NCBI RefSeq assembly: GCF_000741295.1
Contig: NZ_JGZG01000005.1
Location: 310,001 to 374,000, forward strand
DNA length: 64,000 bases
Source of the DNA: Bifidobacterium pseudolongum subsp. globosum
Lineage (GTDB): Bacteria > Actinomycetota > Actinomycetes > Actinomycetales > Bifidobacteriaceae
Reading direction: 5' to 3'
Positions 1 to 9,222 of the stretch are shown here, one piece after another. The translations under genes were made by a program, and so were the position numbers. The notes beneath the pieces were generated by a model. The model saw nothing but the letters and a program-made list of their open reading frames with translations, had not been told where the DNA came from and made no database searches. Numbering within the stretch: position 1 is the stretch's first letter; each line of letters begins with the position of its first letter.

Positions 1-30
1 TTCGCGCAGGCGCCACGTCCGCTCGCCTGA
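1..30 (+). CDS. Possible 3' end of an upstream gene
   Basis: In frame 1 the first ten codons read FAQAPRPLA followed by TGA at 28-30, just before the large palindrome at 34-75. This would fit the tail of a plus-strand gene converging on thrC, with the palindrome as a shared terminator. Only nine residues are visible, so nothing can be said about function, and the reading frame may be chance. Confidence 0.3.
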   Translation, partial: FAQAPRPLA

Positions 31-33
31 ACA

Positions 34-75
34 ATGTGTTGGCCCCATCGCCATATGGCGATGGGGCCAACACAT
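34..75. terminator. 42-bp perfect palindrome, bidirectional terminator-like
   Basis: Bases 34-54 are exactly complementary to 55-75 with the axis at CCAT/ATGG, giving a hairpin core TGTTGGCCCC / GGGGCCAACA. It lies 16 bases beyond the thrC stop. There is no T tract on either side, as in many hairpins in this window, so termination is inferred from position and symmetry. Confidence 0.65.
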
Positions 76-91
76 GCTGGTGCGCGTTATG

Positions 92-1579
92 TTACAGACG
101 GTCGGCGCACTGCTCCACGTAGTGGGCCATGTCGCTGACCTCCACGCAGTCACGGAACCGCACGTCGGCGCTTTCCAGGCCGCGCAGCATGGCGGGCACC
201 TCGGTGCCGGTGGCGGCCGCGAGCTCGTCCATGCATTCGAAATCGGTGCCGTCGGCCTTGAGCCCCAGCGCCTCGTTGACCACGCGCGGGAACTTGTAGG
301 GGCTCGCGGTGCTCAGCAGCACACGCGGCGTGCCCGGGTCGGCCGGCATCTGCCGCATCACGAAATAGCCGCATGCGGTGTGCGGGTCGATCACATAATG
401 GTTGTCGCGCCAGCATTCGGCGATCATCTGGCGCACCTGGTCCTCGTCGGCCCAGCCGGTGGCGAACAGTCGGCGGATCTGCGCGAGCAGCTGCGGCGGC
501 ACCTCATAGGCGCCGTACTGCGCCAGGTCGTTCATCAGGTAGGTGATCAGGCGCGGATCCTTCTCCGCCATGTAATACAGCATGCGTTCGAGGTTCGAGG
601 AGATGAGGATGTCCATCGACGGCGAGATCGTCTCGTAGAACGGGCGGTTGCGGTTGTAGGTGCCGGTCGTCAGGAAGTCGAACAGCACGTTGTTCTTGTC
701 GGAGGCCACGACGAGTTGGCGTACCGGCAGGCCAAGCATCTTCGCGTAGTAGCCGGCGAGCACATCGCCGAAATTGCCGGTCGGCACCACGAAGTCGACC
801 TCGTCGCCCACATTGATCACCTGCTGTTCGAGCAGCTGCGCGTACGCCGAGAAATAGTAGACGACCTGCGGCACCAAGCGGCCCACGTTGATCGAGTTCG
901 CCGACGAGAGCACCACATGGTCGTCCGCGGCGAGGCGTTCGGCGAGCTCCTGGTCGCCGAAGATCTCCTTGACCGTGGACTGCGCATCGTCGAAATTGCC
1001 GTTGACGGCGCACACATGCACATTGGAGCCGGTCTGCGTGGTCATCTGCAGCTCCTGCACGCGGCTCACCCGGCCCTGCGGGTAGAACACGGTGATGCCG
1101 GTGCCCGCGGCGTCGGCGAACCCGGCCAGTGCGGCCTTGCCCGTGTCGCCCGAAGTGGCGGTCACGATCATGATCTTCTCGTCCGCGTCGCCGTCGGCCG
1201 GCGTGGTGCGGGCCATGAAGCGCGGCAGGATCTGCAGCGCCACATCCTTGAACGCGCATGTGGGGCCGTTGAACAGTTCCATCACATAGTCGTCGCCGAG
1301 CGGCTTGACCGGGGTGATGCGCTCATCGGACCACTGGCTGCCGTACGCCTCGGCGATGCACTGCTTCAACTCGTCCTCGCCGAAGTCGGGCAGCAGCACG
1401 CTGAGCACGTCGAACGCGATCTGCTGGTACGACTTGCCGGCGAGCGCGGAGATGTCGACCGTGGTCTCGCCGAGTTGATCGGTCACAAAAAGGCCGCCGT
1501 CGTCGGCGATGCCCTTGCGGATGGCCTGCTTGGAGGTGAGCGCGTCGGCGCTGCTGCGCGTGCTGTGGAAAGTAGTCAC
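92..1579 (-). CDS. thrC: Threonine synthase
   Basis: PLP enzyme converting O-phospho-L-homoserine to threonine, the last step of threonine synthesis, in the cytoplasm. The protein is 495 residues from a GTG start that reads MTTFHSTRSSADALTS, the usual N terminus of the fungal/actinobacterial long form. The PLP lysine is K111 in CAFKDVALQ; the phosphate-binding TSGDTGKAA lies at 142-150 and a later PTGNFGDVL motif is also present. The open frame extends to 1738 but those extra residues look like translated promoter sequence; AAGGA about 11 bases ahead of the GTG supports 1579. It is divergent from proA. Recognition is secure; only the start is in some doubt. Confidence 0.95.
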   Translation of the reverse strand: MTTFHSTRSSADALTSKQAIRKGIADDGGLFVTDQLGETTVDISALAGKSYQQIAFDVLSVLLPDFGEDELKQCIAEAYGSQWSDERITPVKPLGDDYVMELFNGPTCAFKDVALQILPRFMARTTPADGDADEKIMIVTATSGDTGKAALAGFADAAGTGITVFYPQGRVSRVQELQMTTQTGSNVHVCAVNGNFDDAQSTVKEIFGDQELAERLAADDHVVLSSANSINVGRLVPQVVYYFSAYAQLLEQQVINVGDEVDFVVPTGNFGDVLAGYYAKMLGLPVRQLVVASDKNNVLFDFLTTGTYNRNRPFYETISPSMDILISSNLERMLYYMAEKDPRLITYLMNDLAQYGAYEVPPQLLAQIRRLFATGWADEDQVRQMIAECWRDNHYVIDPHTACGYFVMRQMPADPGTPRVLLSTASPYKFPRVVNEALGLKADGTDFECMDELAAATGTEVPAMLRGLESADVRFRDCVEVSDMAHYVEQCADRL

Positions 1580-1720
1580 TTTGCGAATGGTCCTTACCGA
1601 ACTAGAAGTGTGCCGGATTGCTTGCGCAGCCCAGTCTAGCCGCATCAGTGGGCAGCGCGGGCCCGCACGTCCGTGCTGTGGGACGCGCCCGGCAAGCGTT
1701 TCACGTTCCGCGCCGCCATA

Positions 1721-1748
1721 TGCGACTGTATGGCTCATCCACTATCCT
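1721..1748 (+). promoter_or_regulatory. Candidate proA promoter, leaderless geometry
   Basis: TATCCT at 1743-1748 resembles a -10 box and ends 7 bases before the proA ATG at 1756, so transcription would begin at or next to the start codon. TGCGAC at 1721-1726 is a weak -35 candidate with a 16-base spacer. No Shine-Dalgarno lies ahead of the ATG, which agrees with a leaderless message. Confidence 0.4.
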
Positions 1749-1755
1749 CGCAGAT

Positions 1756-3072
1756 ATGACGACTACAGCGATGGAAGAGACGAATCAGGTGTCCGGCGGC
1801 GTGTTCGACGCGGTGTGCGCGATGGCCGACCGCGCCGCCGAGGCGCAACGCGCCCTGGCGAAATCCACGACCGACGTGAAGAACGGCCTGCTCGCGGCGA
1901 TCGCCGACGCGCTCGACGCGCGTGCCGACGAGATCGCCGCGGCGAACGCGCTCGACATGAGCCAGGCCTTCGACGAAGGCATGGACGCGGGCAAGCTCGA
2001 CCGGCTCAAATTCGACGTGCCGCGCATCGCGGCCTCGGCCCAGGACATGCGCCATGTGGCCACGCTGCCCGACCCGGTGGGGCAGGTCGTGCGCGGCTTC
2101 GAGGCCCCCAACGGTCTGCGCCTGCAGCAGGTGCGCGTGCCGATGGGTGTGATCGGCATGATCTACGAGGCGCGTCCCAATGTCACCGTGGACGTGGTGT
2201 CGTTGTGCATCAAATCCGGCAACGCGGCCCTGCTGCGCGGCGGCCACGCGGCCGAGCGCACCAACGCGGCCACGCTCGCGATCGTCAAGGACGTGCTCGC
2301 CGAGCTGCATTTCGACGCGGCCCTCGTCGACACCGTGGACCCGTACGGGCGCGAAGGCGCCACCGCGCTCATGGAGGCGCGAGGGCATGTCGACCTGCTC
2401 GTGCCCCGCGGCAGCGCGCGCCTCATCCAGGCCGTGGTGCGCAACTCCAAGGTGCCCGTCATCGAGACCGGTGCCGGCAACGTGCACATCTACGTGGACC
2501 GTTCCGCCGACCTGACCAAGGCCATCCCGATCCTGCTCAACGCCAAGACGCAGCGTGTCGGCGTGTGCAACGCGGCCGAAAAGCTCATCGTGCACCGCGA
2601 CGTGGCCGAGGCGTTCCTGCCGATGGCGGCGCAGGCGCTCGCCAACGCGCATGTGGCGATCCACGCCGACGAGGTCTCGTACCGCATCATCGGCGAAGCG
2701 AACATCCGCGACATCGAACTGCTTGAGGCCGACGCATCCGATTGGGGCACCGAATACCTCGCCCTCGAGATCGGCGTGCGCGTCGTCGACTCGATCGACG
2801 ACGCGATCGCGCACATCAACACGTATTCGACCCACCACACCGAGTCGATCCTCGCCGAGGACTACGGCGCGGTCGAACGCTTCACGAAAGACATCGACTC
2901 CGCCGTCGTCATGGTCAACGCCTCGACCCGCTTCACCGACGGCGGTGTGTTCGGCTTCGGCGCCGAACTGGGCATCTCGACGCAGAAGATGCACGCGCGC
3001 GGGCCCATGGGGCTGCAGGAGATGACCACGACCAAGTGGATCGGCTACGGCACCGGGCAGGTGCGCGCATGA
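1756..3072 (+). CDS. proA: Glutamate-5-semialdehyde dehydrogenase (gamma-glutamyl phosphate reductase)
   Basis: Second enzyme of proline synthesis: NADPH-dependent reduction of gamma-glutamyl phosphate to glutamate-5-semialdehyde. The 438-residue length matches the family. The catalytic cysteine is C271 in [11 protein letters not shown], and the [12 protein letters not shown] segment typical of ProA is present. The start is placed at ATG 1756 because upstream in-frame codons lie in the thrC/proA promoter region and because of the -10 box 7 bases away; ATG 1771 is an alternative. The stop overlaps the next gene's start (ATGA), implying co-translation with the unknown gene and nadD. proB is not in the window. 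Confidence 0.96.
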   Translation: MTTTAMEETNQVSGGVFDAVCAMADRAAEAQRALAKSTTDVKNGLLAAIADALDARADEIAAANALDMSQAFDEGMDAGKLDRLKFDVPRIAASAQDMRHVATLPDPVGQVVRGFEAPNGLRLQQVRVPMGVIGMIYEARPNVTVDVVSLCIKSGNAALLRGGHAAERTNAATLAIVKDVLAELHFDAALVDTVDPYGREGATALMEARGHVDLLVPRGSARLIQAVVRNSKVPVIETGAGNVHIYVDRSADLTKAIPILLNAKTQRVGVCNAAEKLIVHRDVAEAFLPMAAQALANAHVAIHADEVSYRIIGEANIRDIELLEADASDWGTEYLALEIGVRVVDSIDDAIAHINTYSTHHTESILAEDYGAVERFTKDIDSAVVMVNASTRFTDGGVFGFGAELGISTQKMHARGPMGLQEMTTTKWIGYGTGQVRA

Positions 3073-3659
3073 GCGGCGCAGGGCAGTCGGGTCCGTCGCC
3101 CGTCGTGCGTGTCAACGACCATGTGCTCCCCAACCCGTGGGGCGTCGACCTGGCGCAGCGCGCGAGCGTGCTCAAGATCGTCTCCGAACGGCTCAGCCTC
3201 GTGCGTTACGTGTTCCTTGTGCAGATCGAGGACGGCATCGCCACCGCCACCCAGCGCGCGTCGCTCGAATACGCGGACGCGGTGCTGATCGGCTGGCCCG
3301 AGGAGGATGCGCCGGACCTCATCGCCGTCACCGACGAGCAATACCAGGAGGCGCTCGGCCAAGTCACCCTCATGGAGGAGTACATCGACCGCTTCCGCAC
3401 GATGGAACAGCACGCCGACATCGATGGCATGACCGACACCCTCATCCGTATCACGGAACGCGTGGCGCACGTGCGGCGCACGTTCCAGCCGAAGTTCCTG
3501 CTGCCGACCTTCGCGGAGATCCGCCGCGTCGTGCAGGACGAATGGGACGAGGACATGGGGCGCATCGACTCCGAAGGCGAATCGGACGCCGACACGATTC
3601 GCTCGCTGCAGGGAGAATTCGACGCGCTCGGCGACGAATCCGGGGCCTCCGGTGAGTGA
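3069..3659 (+). CDS. Conserved actinobacterial protein of unknown function between proA and nadD
   Basis: A 196-residue acidic, soluble protein starting at the ATG that overlaps the proA stop by four bases. I see no signal peptide, membrane segment or known catalytic motif. The middle (about residues 70-160) is predicted helical, including [18 protein letters not shown], and the C terminus is rich in D, E, G and S. It is translationally coupled on both sides: proA upstream (ATGA) and nadD downstream (GTG inside its last codons). I do not recognise the family, though a gene in this position is, as I recall, usual in bifidobacteria. Function is unknown. Confidence 0.85.
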   Translation: MSGAGQSGPSPVVRVNDHVLPNPWGVDLAQRASVLKIVSERLSLVRYVFLVQIEDGIATATQRASLEYADAVLIGWPEEDAPDLIAVTDEQYQEALGQVTLMEEYIDRFRTMEQHADIDGMTDTLIRITERVAHVRRTFQPKFLLPTFAEIRRVVQDEWDEDMGRIDSEGESDADTIRSLQGEFDALGDESGASGE

Positions 3660-4347
3660 GCAGGGCCAGCCGCGGCGTATGGCGGAACTGTCGGCGGCAC
3701 AGACTGCCACCGCGCACATCATTTCGGCGCCAGGCAAGCGTTCCGCCCGCGGCAATTGGCATGAGCGTTCACGCATCGGCATCATGGGCGGCACGTTCGA
3801 CCCGATCCACAACGGCCATCTTGTGGCCGCGTCGGAAGTGGCGTGGGTCTATGACCTCGACGAGGTCATCTTCGTGCCGACGGGCCGGCCGGTGTTCAAG
3901 CTCGACAAACATGTGACGAACGCCGAGGACCGGTACCTGATGACGGTCATCGCCACCGCGTCGAACCCGAAGTTCACCGTGTCGCGTGTCGATATCGACC
4001 GTCCCGGCGTCACGTACACGATCGACACGTTGCGTGACCTGCGGGCGCTGTACCCGGACGCGGACCTGTTCTTCATCACCGGCGCCGACGCCGTGGCCGA
4101 GATCATGCAATGGAAGGATGTCGAACAGATGTTCGATATCGCGCATTTCGTGGCGGTCACGCGTCCCGGCTATGCGGCGTCGAGCCCCCTGCCTGAAGGC
4201 AAGGTCGACATGCTTGAAATCCCCGCATTGGCCATTTCGAGCACCGATGTGCGCCGGCGCGCCACCCATGGCGAACCGGTGTGGTACCTCGTGCCCGACG
4301 GCGTGGTGCAATATATCGGCAAGCATGGCCTCTACCACGCCTCGTAG
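3652..4347 (+). CDS. nadD: Nicotinate-nucleotide adenylyltransferase
   Basis: Transfers AMP from ATP to nicotinate mononucleotide, giving deamido-NAD in NAD synthesis. The nucleotidyltransferase signature [11 protein letters not shown] spans residues 46-56, with HNGH as the HxGH motif; the C-terminal ISSTDVR motif is also present. From GTG 3652 the protein has 231 residues with about 40 residues ahead of the Rossmann core, which is longer than the usual NadD, so an internal start is possible. The start overlaps the end of the preceding gene by eight bases, so the two are probably coupled. Confidence 0.92.
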   Translation: MSEQGQPRRMAELSAAQTATAHIISAPGKRSARGNWHERSRIGIMGGTFDPIHNGHLVAASEVAWVYDLDEVIFVPTGRPVFKLDKHVTNAEDRYLMTVIATASNPKFTVSRVDIDRPGVTYTIDTLRDLRALYPDADLFFITGADAVAEIMQWKDVEQMFDIAHFVAVTRPGYAASSPLPEGKVDMLEIPALAISSTDVRRRATHGEPVWYLVPDGVVQYIGKHGLYHAS

Positions 4348-4394
4348 TGGGTTTTCGACGCGCGTAAGCGCCCGCGCCGGTCAGATGGCGCCAT

Positions 4395-4400
4395 TACTAT
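4395..4400 (+). promoter_or_regulatory. Candidate -10 box for prs
   Basis: TACTAT at 4395-4400 would place the transcript start near 4407, leaving a leader of about 30 bases that contains TTGGAG just before GTG 4438. It overlaps the alternative ATG at 4399, which argues against that ATG being the real start. No convincing -35 is visible. Confidence 0.35.
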
Positions 4401-4437
4401 GGGACACGTCCACAACGAACTGACGTTTGGAGATACG

Positions 4438-5457
4438 GTGAGCGCAATCCTCGAAGGCAAACCTGATAAGAACCTCATTCTCGTTACCGGCAGGGCCCAT
4501 CCCAAGCTCGCCACGGATGTGGCGCAGCAGCTCGGCATCGATGTTCTGGAGACCACGGCGTACGATTTTGCCAATGGCGAGATGTATGTGCGGTACACCG
4601 AATCCGTGCGTGGCGCGGACGTGTTCGTCCTGCAAAGCCACAGCGACCCCGTCAATGACGCGATCATGGAACAGCTCATCATGATCGACGCGCTCAAGCG
4701 CGCGTCCGCGCGCTCCATCACCGCGGTGAGCCCGTTGCTGGGCTATTCACGCCAGGACAAGAAGCACCGCGGCCGTGAACCCATCTCGTGCCGCCTGGTG
4801 TTCGACCTGCTCAAGACGGCAGGCGCCGACCGCATCATGAGCGTCGACCTGCATGCCGCACAATCCCAGGGCTTTTTCGACGGCCCCGTCGACCATCTCA
4901 TCGCCATGCCGGTGCTCGTCGACTACATCCGCGACCGCTTCGCGAACAATCTGGACAACGTCACGGTCGTATCCCCGGACGCCGGCCGCATCCGCGTGGC
5001 CGAGCAGTGGGCGCAGCGCCTCGGCGGTGGCCCGCTCGCGTTCGTGCACAAGACACGCGACATCACCCGTCCCAACCAGGCCGTGGCCAACCGCGTCGTC
5101 GGCGACGTCAAGGGCAAGGACTGCGTGCTCGTCGACGACCTGATCGACACCGCCGGCACGATCGCCGGCGCCTGCAAGGTGCTGCAGGAGTCCGGCGCCA
5201 AGTCGGTGACCGTCGTCGCCACGCACGGCGTGCTCTCAGGCCCCGCCGTCGAACGCCTCAAGAACTGCGGCGCCCGCGAAGTGGTGCTGACCGACACCGT
5301 GCCGATTCCCGAAGAGAAGCGCTGGGACGGCCTGACCGTGCTGTCGATCGCGCCGTTGCTGGCGAGCGCCATCAAGGCCGTGTTCGAAGACGGGTCCGTC
5401 GCCGAACTGTTCGACACCTACCCCGAACACCATGGCAAGGGGTTCCTGTTCGCCTGA
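4438..5457 (+). CDS. prs: Ribose-phosphate pyrophosphokinase (PRPP synthetase)
   Basis: Makes 5-phosphoribosyl-1-pyrophosphate from ribose-5-phosphate and ATP, feeding purine, pyrimidine, NAD, histidine and tryptophan synthesis; hisG and the trp genes lie in the same window. The PRPP-binding loop VDDLIDTAGT and the flexible loop YSRQDKKHRGREPIS are clear. The start chosen is GTG 4438 (339 residues, MSAILEGKPDKNL), with GGAG at good spacing; ATG 4399 would add 13 residues but overlaps the likely -10 box. It appears to be a single-gene transcript, ending before tRNA-Gln. Confidence 0.95.
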   Translation: MSAILEGKPDKNLILVTGRAHPKLATDVAQQLGIDVLETTAYDFANGEMYVRYTESVRGADVFVLQSHSDPVNDAIMEQLIMIDALKRASARSITAVSPLLGYSRQDKKHRGREPISCRLVFDLLKTAGADRIMSVDLHAAQSQGFFDGPVDHLIAMPVLVDYIRDRFANNLDNVTVVSPDAGRIRVAEQWAQRLGGGPLAFVHKTRDITRPNQAVANRVVGDVKGKDCVLVDDLIDTAGTIAGACKVLQESGAKSVTVVATHGVLSGPAVERLKNCGAREVVLTDTVPIPEEKRWDGLTVLSIAPLLASAIKAVFEDGSVAELFDTYPEHHGKGFLFA

Positions 5458-5545
5458 CGCCGTGCAGGCTCCCGCCCGACCTTGCCGTGTCGCGGGAAAG
5501 TCCGGGCGTATGGCATAATAACACTTGGCGGGTTCGCCCCGCCGT

Positions 5546-5616
5546 TCCCCCATGGTGTAATGGCAGCACACGGGTCTTTGGAACCCTTTGTCTTGGTTCG
5601 AGTCCAGGTGGGGGAG
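5546..5616 (+). tRNA. tRNA-Gln (TTG)
   Basis: The acceptor stem TCCCCCA pairs with TGGGGGA, followed by discriminator G at 5616. The anticodon loop is CTTTGGA, giving anticodon TTG, and the T loop is GGTTCGAGTCC. CCA is not encoded. A hairpin terminator follows within ten bases. Confidence 0.95.
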
Positions 5617-5623
5617 CGAGCCT

Positions 5624-5670
5624 AGCGCCCGCATTCCACGGTTCTTCCACCGTGGGAGCGGGCGCTTTTT
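5624..5670 (+). terminator. Rho-independent terminator after tRNA-Gln
   Basis: AGCGCCCGC at 5624-5632 pairs with GCGGGCGCT at 5658-5666; an inner CCACGG/CCGTGG stem extends the hairpin, and five T residues follow (5666-5670). It separates the tRNA from glmU. Confidence 0.85.
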
Positions 5671-5691
5671 CTATCATGTTTGGAGGATTCC

Positions 5692-7083
5692 ATGACAGTC
5701 ACCGCCGCGATTGTGCTGGCTGCGGGCGAAGGCACGCGCATGCGTTCGGCCACGCCCAAGGTACTGCACCCCTTTGCCGGCAAGACGTTCCTCGCACGCG
5801 TCATGGCGTCGGTCGCCGCGCTCGACCCGGCCACCCTCGCCGTGGTCGTGCGCTACCAGGCCGAACGCGTGGCGCAGGCCGCGCGCGACTATGATCCGCG
5901 CGTGCGCATCGTGCAGCAGGATGAGATTCCCGGCACCGGCCGTGCCGTGCAATGCGCGATGGACCAGTTGCAGCACGACGGCCCGCTGGAGGGGCCGGTG
6001 CTCATCGCGGCGTCCGACATGCCGTTGCTCGACACCGCCACACTCAGCGCATTGCTCGACTACCATGTGGCGAGCGGCGACGGCGCGACTGTGCTCACGA
6101 CCGAACTCGACGACCCGACCGGGTACGGGCGCATCATCCGCGGCCCCAACGGCGACGTGCTCAAGATCGTGGAGCAGAAGGACGCCAACAAGAGTGAACT
6201 GGCCGTGCACGAGGTGAACACGTCGGTCTATGTGTTCGACGCGCAGGTGCTGACCCGGGCGATCGCGCATCTGGACGCGAATAACGCGCAGGGCGAGTTC
6301 TATCTGACCGACGCGTTGAAGGAGGCGAAGGCATTCGGCAAGGTCGGCGCGTTCGCCGCCCCCGACCCGTTGAGCGTCGAAGGCGTGAACGATCGCGTGC
6401 AGCTCGCCGCGCTCGCCAAGGCGCACAACACGCGCGTCTGCGAGCATTGGATGCGCGAAGGGGTAACGATCCTCGACCCGCAGACCACATGGATCGAGGA
6501 CGATGTACGCATCGCACCCGACGCGGTGATCCTGCCCGGCTGCTTCCTGCAGGGGAACACGTCGATCGGCGCCGAAGCACAGATAGGTCCGTACACGACG
6601 CTCATCGACGCCACCGTGGACGTGCAGGCGCATGTGGAGCGCTCGCGCGTGCAAGGCACACACATCGGCCGCGCCGCCATGATCGGCCCGTGGACCTATC
6701 TGCGGCCGGGCAACGAGATCGGTGAGGAAGCCAAAGCCGGCGCATTCGTCGAGATGAAGAAGGCGCACATCGGCCGTGGCACCAAGGTGCCACATCTGAG
6801 CTATGTGGGCGACGCTGACCTCGGCGAACACACCAACATCGGCGGCGGCACGATCACCGCCAACTACGACGGCGTGCACAAACACCACACCACGATCGGC
6901 TCCGACGTGCACATCGGCGCGGGCAACCTCTTCGTGGCCCCCGTCACCGTGGGCGACCACGTCACGAGCGGCGCCGGATCGGTCATCCGCCATGAGGTGC
7001 CAGACGACACCATGGTGTATTCAGAGAACACACAACACAATGTGGAGCATTGGAAACCAGCTTGGGAGCGTGAAACAGCATGA
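5692..7083 (+). CDS. glmU: Bifunctional N-acetylglucosamine-1-phosphate uridyltransferase / glucosamine-1-phosphate acetyltransferase
   Basis: Makes UDP-GlcNAc for peptidoglycan by acetylating glucosamine-1-phosphate and then attaching UMP. The N-terminal pyrophosphorylase domain carries LAAGEGTRMRS and the PKVLH motif; the C-terminal half is a left-handed beta helix of hexapeptide repeats with GGGTITANYDG. At 463 residues it is full length. ATG 5692 follows GGAGG at ideal spacing; the open frame's earlier ATG lacks this. It overlaps rsfS by four bases (ATGA). Confidence 0.96.
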   Translation: MTVTAAIVLAAGEGTRMRSATPKVLHPFAGKTFLARVMASVAALDPATLAVVVRYQAERVAQAARDYDPRVRIVQQDEIPGTGRAVQCAMDQLQHDGPLEGPVLIAASDMPLLDTATLSALLDYHVASGDGATVLTTELDDPTGYGRIIRGPNGDVLKIVEQKDANKSELAVHEVNTSVYVFDAQVLTRAIAHLDANNAQGEFYLTDALKEAKAFGKVGAFAAPDPLSVEGVNDRVQLAALAKAHNTRVCEHWMREGVTILDPQTTWIEDDVRIAPDAVILPGCFLQGNTSIGAEAQIGPYTTLIDATVDVQAHVERSRVQGTHIGRAAMIGPWTYLRPGNEIGEEAKAGAFVEMKKAHIGRGTKVPHLSYVGDADLGEHTNIGGGTITANYDGVHKHHTTIGSDVHIGAGNLFVAPVTVGDHVTSGAGSVIRHEVPDDTMVYSENTQHNVEHWKPAWERETA

Positions 7084-7475
7084 CAGCATTGGAATCGTCC
7101 ATCGCATCGATCCGCATCGCGGCCGCGGCCGCCGACCGCATGAAGGCGCATGACATCGTGGCCTATGACGTCAGTGACGCGCTCGGCATCTGCGACGGCA
7201 TGCTCATCGCGTCAGCGCCGAACGAACGCCAGGTGCTCGCCATCGCCGAAGAGGTCGAAAAGGACCTGTTCCTCAACGACGGCAAACGCCAGCCGCGCTC
7301 GCGCGAAGGCGTGCAGGAGGCCCAGTGGATCCTGCTCGACTACGGTGACTTCATCGTGCACATCATGCATGACGAGGCGCGTGACTTCTACCATCTGGAA
7401 CGCCTGTGGCGCGACTGCCCGCAGATCGAGCTGCCCCTCGAACATCCCGAGGAACCGCAGTCCACGGAGCGCTGA
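7080..7475 (+). CDS. rsfS: Ribosome silencing factor RsfS (Iojap/YbeB)
   Basis: Binds ribosomal protein L14 on the 50S subunit and blocks subunit joining when translation must be reduced. The 131-residue protein carries the family's core SAPNERQVLAIAEEVE and the WILLDYGDFIVHIMH segment followed by FYHLERLW. It overlaps glmU by ATGA and is followed by the histidine phosphatase two bases after its stop, so the three form one operon. Confidence 0.95.
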   Translation: MTALESSIASIRIAAAAADRMKAHDIVAYDVSDALGICDGMLIASAPNERQVLAIAEEVEKDLFLNDGKRQPRSREGVQEAQWILLDYGDFIVHIMHDEARDFYHLERLWRDCPQIELPLEHPEEPQSTER

Positions 7476-7477
7476 GC

Positions 7478-8182
7478 ATGCAGGTCCGTTCGATCACACT
7501 CGTGCGGCACGGGCGTACCGCATACAACAAGGCCGGCCGCATCCAAGGATGGGGCGACATCCCCCTCGACGCGACCGGCCAATGGCAGGTGGAGCAGACC
7601 GGTCGGGCGTTGCGCGACCTGTACGTCACGTCCGAATCCGCCGCACGCCAGCTCGTCGTCGCCTCCGACCTCAAGCGCGCGCAGCAGAGCGCGCACGCGT
7701 TCGCCGACCCGCTCGGACTCGACGTGCACGTCGACGGACGCCTGCGTGAACGGCACTTCGGTGACTGGGAAGGCATGTCGATGGACGAACTGCGCGCCGC
7801 GTTTCCTGACGACTTCGACCTGTGGATGCGCGGCCTGGGTGGCGAAATGCGCCACCGGGCCGAATCCCGCGCCCACGCCGGCGCACGCGGCTGGGACGCG
7901 CTGCGTGACTGGTCGCACCGCGCGGGGTCCGACACCGACTTGTTCGTCTTTTCGCATGGCGCGCTGATCGAGAACACGATCCAGGAGATGTACGGCATCG
8001 GCGAGCGCTTCCCCGACTTCGTGTCGATCACCTCAATGCGCAACGCGCACTGGGCACGCCTCGTCGACGCGCGCATCGACGAGGACGACCGGTGGATCCT
8101 CGTCGACTACAACCATGGCCCGGCGCTCGCCGACACCCCTGCATGGGACGACCCCGGCGAGGCCCGGGGCCGGGACGAGTGA
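7478..8182 (+). CDS. Histidine phosphatase superfamily protein (phosphoglycerate mutase-like)
   Basis: The 234-residue protein has the RHG phosphohistidine motif at residues 10-12 (LVRHGRTAYN), the RLRERHFGDWEG segment carrying the acid residue and a distal SHGALI motif, so the phosphatase fold is complete. GGAG eight bases ahead supports ATG 7478. It follows rsfS by two bases. Its paralogue at 10069 shares GQWQVxQ and RLRERxFGxWEGM. The substrate is not evident; a role as GpmB-like phosphatase or as a salvage phosphatase is possible. True glycolytic phosphoglycerate mutase is less likely. Confidence 0.85.
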   Translation: MQVRSITLVRHGRTAYNKAGRIQGWGDIPLDATGQWQVEQTGRALRDLYVTSESAARQLVVASDLKRAQQSAHAFADPLGLDVHVDGRLRERHFGDWEGMSMDELRAAFPDDFDLWMRGLGGEMRHRAESRAHAGARGWDALRDWSHRAGSDTDLFVFSHGALIENTIQEMYGIGERFPDFVSITSMRNAHWARLVDARIDEDDRWILVDYNHGPALADTPAWDDPGEARGRDE

Positions 8183-8198
8183 ATCGGGGCGACGCGCA

Positions 8199-9098
8199 GT
8201 GAAGAACTTTTTCAAAGGACTGTCCTTCTCCCAACTGTTCGCGGGCGCGCTCGCGGCGATCACGTCGTTTCTGCTGTCGTCGAAGATCGGCATCGCCGGT
8301 TCGGTCATCGGTGTCGCCGTGGCGTCGATCGTCTCCACGGCCGCCTCGCAGATTTATAAGAACGTCATCGACGCGTCGAGCAAGAAACTGCAGGATGCCG
8401 CGCAGAACCAGCTCGGGCTCGCCCCCGCGGACCCGCAGGCCGGCGATGCGGTGGACGGCACGGATGATGCGGAGGAGCCGACCGACAGCACCCAGCGGAT
8501 CCCCGTGGTGCAGGACGACGGTGAGGGCGAGCGCATCGGGCGCACGGTCTCCTCGTCGCACGGTTCGGCGGCGCATGACTCAGGCACCCGGCCGCCGATG
8601 AACGCGCGCGACAAACGCGTGGCCATCATCGTGGCGGTCGTCTCCGCACTGGTGGCCGTTGGCGCCACCGCGGGTATCATCCTGGCGCTGACCGACGGGC
8701 AGGGCACCGATTCCGTGGTGCGCGACATCGTGCACCCCACTGAGACGACCGACGACACGCGGCACAAGGAACCGGTGATTACGCCCAGCCCGACCGACAC
8801 GCCGACACAACCCTCGCCGCAATCGTCCACGACTCCCACGCCCACACCGCAGGCCGCCACCGAGCAACCCGATGCCACATCCGGCAATGGGCAGAGCGCC
8901 GGCGCCGATGACCCGAACGGTGGGGCGGGCACTGGCAGCAGCGATACGGATACGGGCAATGGCGCGGACTCCGGGGGCGACAATGAATCCGATACGGGGC
9001 ACAGTGGCGACTCTGGTGCCGCTGACGGCACCCAAGGCGGTGACAACGTGGATTCAGGCACCACCCAACACAAGGATGGCAGCCAAACAGGGCAGTGA
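8199..9098 (+). CDS. Membrane-anchored protein with a low-complexity extracellular tail
   Basis: A 299-residue protein from GTG 8199 (reads MKNFFKGLSFSQLF). Hydrophobic stretches at about 13-27 and 30-48 and a clear membrane helix near 141-165 flank an acidic linker; residues 166-299 are almost entirely T, P, S, D, G, N and Q, as in exposed wall-spanning tails. There is no LPXTG motif. Upstream in-frame codons overlap the histidine phosphatase, and GGGG sits about ten bases ahead of the GTG. It ends the glmU operon. The family is not recognised; a cell-envelope role is inferred only from topology. Confidence 0.75.
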   Translation: MKNFFKGLSFSQLFAGALAAITSFLLSSKIGIAGSVIGVAVASIVSTAASQIYKNVIDASSKKLQDAAQNQLGLAPADPQAGDAVDGTDDAEEPTDSTQRIPVVQDDGEGERIGRTVSSSHGSAAHDSGTRPPMNARDKRVAIIVAVVSALVAVGATAGIILALTDGQGTDSVVRDIVHPTETTDDTRHKEPVITPSPTDTPTQPSPQSSTTPTPTPQAATEQPDATSGNGQSAGADDPNGGAGTGSSDTDTGNGADSGGDNESDTGHSGDSGAADGTQGGDNVDSGTTQHKDGSQTGQ

Positions 9099-9131
9099 AC
9101 CATTGGGGCTCCATGCCTAGAACCGGATGCG

Positions 9132-9167
9132 GACGGCGTGTCGACACAGTGCGACACGCCGTCTTTT
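9132..9167 (+). terminator. Rho-independent terminator of the glmU operon
   Basis: GACGGCGTGTCG (9132-9143) pairs perfectly with CGACACGCCGTC (9152-9163) around an 8-base loop, followed by TCTTTTG. Its stem core GGCGTGTCG recurs in the hairpin at 22935-22975. Confidence 0.85.
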
Positions 9168-9194
9168 GCGTCCCGGGAGTAAATGATGTAACCT
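9166..9194 (+). promoter_or_regulatory. Candidate promoter of the tRNA-Ala pair
   Basis: TTGCGT at 9166-9171 and TAACCT at 9189-9194 are separated by 17 bases, placing transcription start about 20 bases before the first tRNA. The -35 overlaps the T tract of the preceding terminator. Confidence 0.5.
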
Positions 9195-9222
9195 GTCTCA
9201 GGTTCGATTGAGCAAGTCGAAT

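Noticed and set aside
74-1639. 521-residue open frame on the plus strand antisense to thrC
   Set aside because: Arginine/histidine/valine-rich composition typical of a shadow frame in high-GC DNA; the minus strand encodes an unmistakable threonine synthase.
8354-9157. 267-residue serine/cysteine-rich minus-strand frame
   Set aside because: Antisense to the low-complexity tail of the membrane protein; the repetition is the complement of T, P, S and D codons.
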